From positions 36,679 through 47,249 of the forward strand of contig DEEV01000062.1 in NCBI GenBank assembly GCA_002350445.1: a DNA stretch of 10,571 bases, read 5' to 3'. Shown here piece after piece: positions 1 to 5,647 of the stretch. Both the position numbers and the translations under genes were made by a program. This DNA comes from Treponema sp. UBA2869. Its GTDB lineage: Bacteria > Spirochaetota > Spirochaetia > Treponematales > Treponemataceae. Positions within the stretch are counted from its first letter, which is position 1; each line of letters begins with the position of its first letter. The notes under the pieces were generated by a model that saw nothing but the letters and a program-made list of their open reading frames with translations, was not told the origin of the DNA and did no database searches.

Positions 1-286
1 GAAAGAGGCTCCTGAGGGTTGCATGCTCGCAAAATCACTTGAAGAAGCCATACAAACTGCCGGCGGCGATGAAGTTTTAGTTGCAGGCGGACAAAGCATT
101 TACGAGCAGGCACTTCCTTTTGCTTCAAAAATCTACGCAACCGAAATTCTTAAGGAATTTGAAGGCGATCGAACTTTTCCCGAACCAGGAAAAAACTGGA
201 AAAAAATCTTAGAAGAACAGAAAGAAGATTCCGGAATAAAATTTAATTACGTTACATTTCTTCGACAAAATTCTGATCAACATTAA
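1..286 (+). CDS. folA: Dihydrofolate reductase, 3' part of gene (5' end outside window)
   Basis: The frame is open from the left edge (first full codon at position 2), so the N-terminal half of the gene, including the active-site acidic residue region, lies outside the window. About 94 residues remain. They contain the DHFR NADPH-binding signature VAGGQSIYEQAL followed by the strand KIYATEI, and the C-terminal FPEPGKNWKKI...YVTFLR strands typical of the fold. The enzyme reduces dihydrofolate to tetrahydrofolate with NADPH in the cytoplasm, supplying one-carbon carriers for thymidylate and purine synthesis. The internal ATG at 23 should not be taken as the start, because homology to the family continues upstream of it. 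The stop codon lies inside the 3' end of the convergent CDF transporter gene (35-nt overlap), so no terminator fits between the two. Identification is firm from the C-terminal signature; nothing can be said about its promoter. Confidence 0.93.
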   Translation, partial: KEAPEGCMLAKSLEEAIQTAGGDEVLVAGGQSIYEQALPFASKIYATEILKEFEGDRTFPEPGKNWKKILEEQKEDSGIKFNYVTFLRQNSDQH

Positions 287-1427
287 TCACGCAAAAAACA
301 TCAGGATAATCATTCTGCACAAGCTTTGTAACAGCATCGGAAAGCTCTGAATCTGAAAGAAAACATGATTTTGGTTTAAGCACGTCAAAAATCAAATTTG
401 TGTGAGTCTGACCAGGAACCATGCGCACGTCGTGGAACGTAAGATTTGGATCAATTTGCGGAAGTTTTTCTTTTAAGAAGTGTTTAAGTTCAGTTAATTT
501 TGTATTATTTAAATCAACCGGATCCATGTGAATTACGGCGACACAACCAAGCTGATGCTGAATATCCCATTCTGCATTATCAATTACATCATGAATTTTA
601 AAAATATCTTCGTCGCCCGGCACTTCGGCATGCAAGGAAACCATTTTGTTGCTCGGGCCATAATCGTGAACAACAACATCGTGAATGCCGCATATTGGTT
701 CATGCGACATAACAATACGCTCAATTTCGTTCACAAATTTCTGAGAAACAGGTTTTCCCATAATAGGATCAATTGTTTCGCGCGCTGCTTCAATTCCATT
801 TTTAAGAATAAAAACAGAAACAATAATTCCGGCCGTTTCGTCCACAGGGAACGGAATTTTTGAATCAAGGAAAAGAGCCGCAATTACAACAGCCATCGAA
901 ATCATATCGCTAAGACTGTCTTTTGCGGCTGCTTCAATTGCAACCGAATTTATTTTTTTTGCAATAGAATGATTGTATTTATACATGTAAAATTTTACCA
1001 GAACAGCCGCAATTATCACTATAAAAGAAGGCAGATGAAATTCCAGAACAGAAGGATTACAAAGCGCAGAAATTGAACTTTTAAAAAGTTCAAAGCCCAT
1101 TAAAAGAATAAGGAATGAAATTACAAGCCCCGAAATATATTCCAGACGGCCATGTCCAAAAGGATGGTCTTTATCTGCCTGCTTTGACGCAAATTTAAAA
1201 CCAAGAATTTCCACAATTGATGATGCGGCGTCCGAAAGGTTATTAAACGCATCTGAAATCATAGAAACGGAACCTGTTATAAAACCAAAAATTGCTTTAA
1301 AAACAAAAAGCAAAAAGTTAAAAAATACACCGGCTGAACCACAGAGAATTCCGTACTTTCTGCGGACATCGGCATTTTCGTAATCTGAATGATTTTTGAT
1401 AATTTTTTTTGCAAGTAAACAAACCAT
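252..1427 (-). CDS. Cation diffusion facilitator (CDF) family exporter, probable Mn(II) type
   Basis: The product is 391 aa. Residues about 25-215 carry the six-helix CDF membrane domain, with the family motif DHPFGHGRLEY at 87-97. The metal site in helix 2 is N62-xxx-D66 (in SDAFNNLSDA), and in helix 5 it is D170-xxx-D174 (KDSLSD). This NDDD quartet is the arrangement described for MntE-type manganese exporters, whereas zinc CDFs usually have HDHD or DDHD, so Mn(II) efflux driven by a cation gradient is inferred. A cytoplasmic ferredoxin-like domain follows at about 225-305 (IHDVVVHDYG...IHMDP). A further 80 residues at about 310-385 (FHDVRMVPG...INVDQ) look like a second copy of the same fold, which explains a length above the usual 300 aa. 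The gene begins 24 nt after the nuclease stop, with no clear Shine-Dalgarno sequence, so it is probably co-transcribed with it. Metal specificity is a prediction; family membership is firm. Confidence 0.92.
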   Translation of the reverse strand: MVCLLAKKIIKNHSDYENADVRRKYGILCGSAGVFFNFLLFVFKAIFGFITGSVSMISDAFNNLSDAASSIVEILGFKFASKQADKDHPFGHGRLEYISGLVISFLILLMGFELFKSSISALCNPSVLEFHLPSFIVIIAAVLVKFYMYKYNHSIAKKINSVAIEAAAKDSLSDMISMAVVIAALFLDSKIPFPVDETAGIIVSVFILKNGIEAARETIDPIMGKPVSQKFVNEIERIVMSHEPICGIHDVVVHDYGPSNKMVSLHAEVPGDEDIFKIHDVIDNAEWDIQHQLGCVAVIHMDPVDLNNTKLTELKHFLKEKLPQIDPNLTFHDVRMVPGQTHTNLIFDVLKPKSCFLSDSELSDAVTKLVQNDYPDVFCVINVDQNFVEEM

Positions 1428-1451
1428 AAAAAAGCACCATTTTTCCGGTTT

Positions 1452-2375
1452 TTATTTTTCCAGCTCGTCCTGAACATCCTGCGGGAGAAGGCTAAAAAAA
1501 TCGTAACCAGTTTTTTCTTCGATATAGTCTACACTACATTTGTAATAAAGAAAATCGTTTTCACCTTCGAAACCGTTTTCATCTTTGGCAGACTTATCTG
1601 CCGTGGGAATATTCTGGCAGCCCTGTTCGTTTGGAATAAAAAATGCGTAAACTTTAACACTTTCGTCCTTCTGGCGAACAAGCGAACAAAGCCGTTCAAA
1701 ATCGTTGCCGCTTTCCGGCAGCACAAGAAGGATTTTCCATTCGTATTGCGGAACAGCAATTGCTAAATTTTGAGCAGCAGGAATTTCTGTAAAGTAACCA
1801 CGGGAGCCTGTTCCACCGCGCCCATAAACGCCCGCAAAAATATAAACTTCATTGCCCGCGAACGCAAGTTTTCGTTCAAACGTTTCAAGATGCATCCACA
1901 CAATGCGGTTACAGTCGGGAGCCTGCGGTACCATATTTGTCATAAAAAAAGTTGCACTGTTATCCTGGGTGTTTGATGTACGGTCCGCAGACGGACAAAC
2001 GTGCCCGCGGTCAAAACCGTACATTGTGAATTTGTAATCAGATTTTTTTACTTTGTACCAGCCGGTCGGCAAAGAGTCATCAGCACGAAAATCGTTTACG
2101 CGTTTTATTGAACCAATATCTGTAGACTGCAAATGCCATGCAACCCAGTTTGGAATAAGTGCAGACTTATTATAAGAAAGCACATATTGCGGTTTTTCCA
2201 TCAGATAATTGTCGTAAGAATTCTGTTTGTCGGCGCAGGCTTGCGAAGGGTTCCCAAAATAAAGCGGATGATTTTCGTTGAAAGCTGCATTTTGAGCCTT
2301 AAGCGGAAGTGAATAAAACACAAGCATAAAGCCCAAAATAGCAGCAAATTTATTTAACTTACAAAAAATTTTCAT
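1452..2375 (-). CDS. Exported DNA/RNA non-specific endonuclease (NUC1/Serratia nuclease family)
   Basis: The product is 307 aa with an N-terminal signal peptide (positive residues, then a hydrophobic core at about 10-25, cleavage probably after LKA near residue 27), so it should act in the periplasm or outside the cell. The catalytic beta-beta-alpha-metal motif is DRGH at 122-125 with H125 as general base. The metal-binding helix follows as NMVPQAPDCNRIVWMHLE, with N156 as the Mg ligand and E164 eight residues on, the same spacing as N119/E127 in the Serratia enzyme. Such enzymes cut single- and double-stranded DNA and RNA without strong sequence preference and can serve nutrient scavenging. 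The gene lies 60 nt after the inactive M16 gene and 24 nt before the CDF gene. It has its own predicted promoter, which places the transcript start 3 nt before the ATG; no Shine-Dalgarno sequence is visible. No dedicated inhibitor gene is seen beside it. Confidence 0.93.
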   Translation of the reverse strand: MKIFCKLNKFAAILGFMLVFYSLPLKAQNAAFNENHPLYFGNPSQACADKQNSYDNYLMEKPQYVLSYNKSALIPNWVAWHLQSTDIGSIKRVNDFRADDSLPTGWYKVKKSDYKFTMYGFDRGHVCPSADRTSNTQDNSATFFMTNMVPQAPDCNRIVWMHLETFERKLAFAGNEVYIFAGVYGRGGTGSRGYFTEIPAAQNLAIAVPQYEWKILLVLPESGNDFERLCSLVRQKDESVKVYAFFIPNEQGCQNIPTADKSAKDENGFEGENDFLYYKCSVDYIEEKTGYDFFSLLPQDVQDELEK

Positions 2376-2377
2376 CT

Positions 2378-2412
2378 TACATAAATTTTAGAACCATAAG
2401 ACAAAATGTCAA
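2378..2412 (-). promoter_or_regulatory. Predicted sigma70-type promoter of the nuclease gene
   Basis: On the minus strand a perfect -35 box TTGACA (2412-2407) is separated by 16 nt from a -10 box TAAAAT (2390-2385), one mismatch from consensus. Counting from the -10 box, transcription should begin near 2378, only about 3 nt upstream of the nuclease ATG (2375-2373). The -35 box overlaps a short inverted repeat, GACA-AAA-TGTC (2400-2410 on the plus strand). The lack of a Shine-Dalgarno sequence before this ATG fits a near-leaderless mRNA. This is a pattern match without experimental support. Confidence 0.5.
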
Positions 2413-2435
2413 GAAACTAAAATTTATTCTTTAGA

Positions 2436-3932
2436 TTATTCTTCAAACGAAACTTCATCTATAACTTCAGGGCCAACAACCGCAAACCAGCGGGAGGGTT
2501 GTTCAACCCAGTATTTATTAAAAACCTGGACAACCTCTTGTGCAGTCACAGTATCTATTTTTTTTATCATAGAATCAAAAGCCATTATATCGTTATAATC
2601 TACAAGAGCCTGCACATAAAGAGCTGCCCGTCCAGAAGTTTTTATAGTTGAACCATAGATTCTGTTTATTAATACATTTTTTGCACCGGGAAGCACTGCT
2701 TCAACCGAAGAAAATTCATACGAACCGTCATCATTAATTTTAACGACATATTTGCCTTTTGCCATAATTTCGCGGGCTTCTTTTACATAGTTTGTAAAAT
2801 CCTTAAGATTCGAAATCATATAACACCCGTCAAAACCAATTCCGTCAACAAATTCTGAATCTGCTACATAACATGCACCGTATTTTGTTCGTATTATATT
2901 CCACATCGTAGTACCAAATATGTTTGCAGCAAGAGAAGCCGTTATAAAGTCGGAATGTGAATTAAATGGCAGCCTGAAAGCTCTTACCGCATAACCTGAG
3001 CCAGCCGCAGAAGAGCTTGTTAACACAAGAGGGTCTCCGCTAATAGTAAAAGGCTGTGACTTTAATTCCGGTAAATCTGTATTTTGTGCCTTAATTTTTC
3101 CAAAATATGTTTCCAGTTTAGCTAAAAGTTTTTCACTGTCCATACTTGTTACAGCTACAATGCTGATTCTGCGTGAATCCAAAACTGTCTTATGCCATTT
3201 TTTCATAGCATCAATTGTTAGATTTGATAGCGATTCCGGTGTTGGCTCTGGAAAAGCCTGATACGGATGATTTTTATAAGCTTCTTTCTGTATATTATAT
3301 GAAAGAATTGAAACTGGTTCACTTTGAAGTTTCTGAACATCCTGCCGCAACAGGCTCATAACGTAATCATAAACAGGCTTATGATAAGCAGGATTTATAA
3401 AACCGTCTGCAAGCACCGGAATCATTTCATCAAGATAGTAATTTAAGCAGTTTAATGAAAGAACGGTTGCATTGTTCATTGCTTTTTCTTCAATTTTGAT
3501 GCGTTTTTCATACGCAAGCTGCTGGCGCTTTTGAAAACCATACTTAGAAGAATCACATGCCATCATTTTAAACAACGTTTTTTCAAGCCCGGACTGTTCA
3601 GGTTTAAGATAACCACGTCCCCCCTTTACAACAATACTTACAACGTCAACTTTGTTATCGTTATTTTCTATATAATAAACCGGAATTCCGTTGCTCAATG
3701 TAAAAGACTCTATTTGTCTGTTACGCCCGGGGACCTCTTCTTCGTCTGCAGACTCTTCTTTATTTAATTCGCTTGCAGCTCTGTGCACCGATTCTGAAAC
3801 ATTCTTACAAATATCAATTTCTTTTGTTTGATCAGCATTTACAGCAGCGGTTGCAGCAAAAGCACTTACATTAAACAAAAACCAGCATAAAGTATCCATT
3901 ACAAGTCTATTTTTATTAATTTTTTTATTCAT
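2436..3932 (-). CDS. M16 family peptidase-like protein, zinc site lost (non-catalytic subunit)
   Basis: The product is 498 aa with a signal-peptide-like N-terminus (hydrophobic stretch about 12-32, ending AFAATAAVNA), so it is probably periplasmic. The M16 fold starts near residue 74 (IESFTLSNGIPVYYIENN). Where active members have HxxEH, this protein reads K118-T-L-F-K122 within GLEKTLFKM, so all three zinc-site residues of the motif are replaced and it cannot be a zinc peptidase by itself. The second M16 domain is better preserved: IIRTKYGACY at 346-355 holds R348 and Y355 with the spacing of the Arg/Tyr pair that contacts substrate in M16 enzymes. The gene follows the zinc-ligand M16 gene by 44 nt, and the two are inferred to form a hetero-subunit protease. 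An unusual segment at about 393-410 (KYVVKINDDGSYEFSS) interrupts the second domain. A good Shine-Dalgarno sequence (AGAGG, 5 nt from ATG) supports the start. Confidence 0.88.
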   Translation of the reverse strand: MNKKINKNRLVMDTLCWFLFNVSAFAATAAVNADQTKEIDICKNVSESVHRAASELNKEESADEEEVPGRNRQIESFTLSNGIPVYYIENNDNKVDVVSIVVKGGRGYLKPEQSGLEKTLFKMMACDSSKYGFQKRQQLAYEKRIKIEEKAMNNATVLSLNCLNYYLDEMIPVLADGFINPAYHKPVYDYVMSLLRQDVQKLQSEPVSILSYNIQKEAYKNHPYQAFPEPTPESLSNLTIDAMKKWHKTVLDSRRISIVAVTSMDSEKLLAKLETYFGKIKAQNTDLPELKSQPFTISGDPLVLTSSSAAGSGYAVRAFRLPFNSHSDFITASLAANIFGTTMWNIIRTKYGACYVADSEFVDGIGFDGCYMISNLKDFTNYVKEAREIMAKGKYVVKINDDGSYEFSSVEAVLPGAKNVLINRIYGSTIKTSGRAALYVQALVDYNDIMAFDSMIKKIDTVTAQEVVQVFNKYWVEQPSRWFAVVGPEVIDEVSFEE

Positions 3933-3954
3933 ATTTTCCTCTTTTTAAACATCC

Positions 3955-3968
3955 GTGTCAGCAGACAC
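3955..3968 (-). other. Intercistronic stem-loop between the two M16 genes
   Basis: GTGTC (3955-3959) and GACAC (3964-3968) form a perfect 5-bp stem with a 4-nt loop in the 44-nt gap between the two M16 genes. No U-run follows directly in the direction of transcription (the sequence goes on to the Shine-Dalgarno region of the downstream gene), so it is unlikely to be an efficient terminator. It could act as an mRNA processing or stability element that sets the ratio of the two subunits; that role is speculation. Confidence 0.35.
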
Positions 3969-3976
3969 AGTTATAA

Positions 3977-5455
3977 TTATTTTTTCCACCAGAATGCAGT
4001 TTCGGAATTAACAAGTTCGTATCCTGCATTTTCAAATTCCTGTTTTGTTTTTTCATAAACTTCAGGATTTACAAAAACCATAATCATCGGATTTCTTTTG
4101 TAAAAATAGTTTTCGATATATAAATCAAGATCATTTTTATTAACACTTTTTAGATTTTCATCAAGCGTAAAGAAAAACTCTTTTGTTCCATGCGTCCACA
4201 ATGCAGACAAATTTTTAAGAACCCCTTCCGCACTTTCTGACTGATAAGCATTCTCGTCATCCAAAAAGTTAATAAGCATCTGGCGCTTTTTCTCAGATTC
4301 CAAAGACTTGTCTTTTTGAACGGCTGGTAATGCATTTTTAATTATTGTCTGATAAAAATCATTTACACGTTCCGTCAAATTCTTAGAAGGATTTATCATT
4401 ACTCCAGAAAATGTAAAAATACCATGCTGTCGTGAAAGGCTGTAGTCTGTATCCAGAAAACTTGAATCAGGAATCCCAAGCTTTTTATTTTTAAGTACAG
4501 CTTTCTTAAAAGAACTTGACGGTTCATTTAAGACTTCTGCTAAAACCGCGCCGATATAAGTATCATTCAAATCAAAATCTGCATCAGAAGCGCGGCTAAT
4601 AACCAGAACCTGCGCAAATTCCGGCGATAATTCGTTATAAGGAAGCACACAAAATTTCGGTTTTTCAAAAGGATTCACATCATATTGCTTAGCAAAATCG
4701 CCATCAGTATTTTCACCCTTTTTCCAGTCTCCAAAGATTTTCTTTACAAGCACGTATACTTCTTCAGGATTTACATCGCCACCAACAAGAACAGCCGCAT
4801 TATTCGGAACATAATATTTTTTTTGAATTTCTCTAAGCTGTTTCAAAGTTGCATTCTGAACTACTTCGACAGAACCGCAGGAATCAACAGTCCATGGCGC
4901 TTCCGGAAACAATTTATTACCTGTATAAAACATTTTCATCCAGTAAGGTTTTCCAAAATATCCTTGAATTTCAGAAATAACAACTTTCTTTTCATCCTCA
5001 AATTCTTTTTCATTCATAAGAGGTTCACGAATTGCATAACTCCAGAATTCAAGACCCTTTTCCAACTGATTTACCGGGACTGTAAAGAAATAATTTACCC
5101 GGTCGGTTGAAGTTGTTCCATTCCATTCCGGAACGCCCATGTTATTTACAGCAGTTTGAATAGCCTGCGCATTCCGGTATTTAGAATTTCCCTTAAACAT
5201 CATATGCTCATACAAATGAAAAAGGCCTGCATTTTCCATAGTCTGATCACATGCACCCGTCCGAACTGTAACTTCTATATAAACAAGTGGAGCAGAATGA
5301 TTTTTTGCTACATAAACAGACAACCCGTTTTCAAGTTTATATGAATACAGATTTTCAATAGATGTCTTACCAGATTTTTCTTCTGCCGAAAGCAGAAAAA
5401 AAGACATAATGACAAGCAAAACAAGTGCCAGTCTTTTCTTAATTAGTGATTTCAT
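3977..5455 (-). CDS. M16 family zinc metallopeptidase, catalytic subunit (periplasmic)
   Basis: The product is 492 aa from the chosen start at 5455. An in-frame ATG at 5497 exists, but the one at 5455 has a GGAG Shine-Dalgarno sequence 7 nt upstream and gives a clean signal peptide (MKSLIKKR, then a hydrophobic core, cleavage near LLSA-EE), so the exported protein starts there. The zinc motif HLYEH is complete: H80, E83 and H84 in GLFHLYEHMMFKG. The downstream acidic residues follow with family spacing in EDEKKVVISEIQ: E155 and the third ligand E162. The second M16 domain (from about 270) has lost the usual Arg/Tyr substrate pair; the equivalent region reads VLKNKKLGIPDSS. The next gene, 44 nt downstream, has the opposite pattern (no zinc site, Arg/Tyr kept), so the two probably make one heteromeric peptidase that degrades peptides or processes exported proteins. 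The substrate is unknown. Confidence 0.92.
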   Translation of the reverse strand: MKSLIKKRLALVLLVIMSFFLLSAEEKSGKTSIENLYSYKLENGLSVYVAKNHSAPLVYIEVTVRTGACDQTMENAGLFHLYEHMMFKGNSKYRNAQAIQTAVNNMGVPEWNGTTSTDRVNYFFTVPVNQLEKGLEFWSYAIREPLMNEKEFEDEKKVVISEIQGYFGKPYWMKMFYTGNKLFPEAPWTVDSCGSVEVVQNATLKQLREIQKKYYVPNNAAVLVGGDVNPEEVYVLVKKIFGDWKKGENTDGDFAKQYDVNPFEKPKFCVLPYNELSPEFAQVLVISRASDADFDLNDTYIGAVLAEVLNEPSSSFKKAVLKNKKLGIPDSSFLDTDYSLSRQHGIFTFSGVMINPSKNLTERVNDFYQTIIKNALPAVQKDKSLESEKKRQMLINFLDDENAYQSESAEGVLKNLSALWTHGTKEFFFTLDENLKSVNKNDLDLYIENYFYKRNPMIMVFVNPEVYEKTKQEFENAGYELVNSETAFWWKK

Positions 5456-5512
5456 TTTAACACTCCGCGTTATCTCCCACAAAAATTGTTCGAACATTCT
5501 GCAAAAAGCTTA

Positions 5513-5547
5513 TGGCAGAATTATAAAGATGCTGTAAATTCAAACAA
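5513..5547 (-). promoter_or_regulatory. Predicted promoter of the M16 peptidase block
   Basis: On the minus strand a perfect -10 box TATAAT (plus-strand 5520-5525) lies 16 nt from a partial -35 box TTGTTT (plus-strand 5542-5547). The expected transcript start near 5513 gives a 5' leader of about 58 nt before the M16 start at 5455 and lies downstream of the alternative ATG at 5497 by only a few bases less than a ribosome footprint, which further favours the 5455 start. This promoter could serve the whole leftward block. Pattern match only. Confidence 0.45.
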
Positions 5548-5554
5548 TATAAAA

Positions 5555-5591
5555 ATTAGGAACCTAACACAGGTTTTATGAGGTTTCTAAT
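5555..5591. promoter_or_regulatory. Inverted repeat in the divergent intergenic region
   Basis: ATTAGGAACCT (5555-5565) and AGGTTTCTAAT (5581-5591) are 11-nt arms that pair fully if one G-U is allowed, around a 15-nt centre. The centre holds a further AGGTT (5571-5575), and the left arm is itself part of a shorter inverted repeat TTAGG-AA-CCTAA. The repeat sits between the promoters of the M16 block (-35 at 5542-5547) and of the ABC-F gene (-10 at 5614-5619), where a regulator could act on both. No known operator was recognised. The remaining 5456-5647 gap is otherwise AT-rich without other visible structure. Confidence 0.35.
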
Positions 5592-5626
5592 ATGATTTTA
5601 AAGTCCGTTATGATATACTTTCGAAT
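5591..5626 (+). promoter_or_regulatory. Weak candidate promoter of the ABC-F gene
   Basis: A -10-like TATACT (5614-5619) is present 29 nt before the ABC-F ATG; the hexamer 17 nt upstream (TATGAT, 5591-5596) is a poor -35 match. The predicted transcript start is near 5626, leaving a 22-nt leader with the Shine-Dalgarno sequence CAGGT (5637-5641). The putative -35 abuts the right arm of the inverted repeat at 5581-5591, so protein bound there would be expected to affect this promoter. Confidence 0.3.
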
Positions 5627-5647
5627 ATACGGCAGGCAGGTAACAAA

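Noticed and set aside
1277..1477. 66-codon open frame on the minus strand spanning the nuclease/CDF junction
   Set aside because: It overlaps the end of the nuclease gene and the start of the CDF gene in a different frame and resembles nothing known.
4685..5110. 141-codon open frame on the plus strand opposite the zinc M16 gene
   Set aside because: Antisense to conserved M16 coding sequence, with AT-driven Phe/Ile/Asn composition and no supporting signals.
5456..5497. Upstream in-frame ATG at 5497 as the start of the zinc M16 peptidase
   Set aside because: It has no Shine-Dalgarno sequence, would put 14 residues ahead of a clean signal peptide, and sits close to the predicted transcript start; the ATG at 5455 has GGAG at good spacing.
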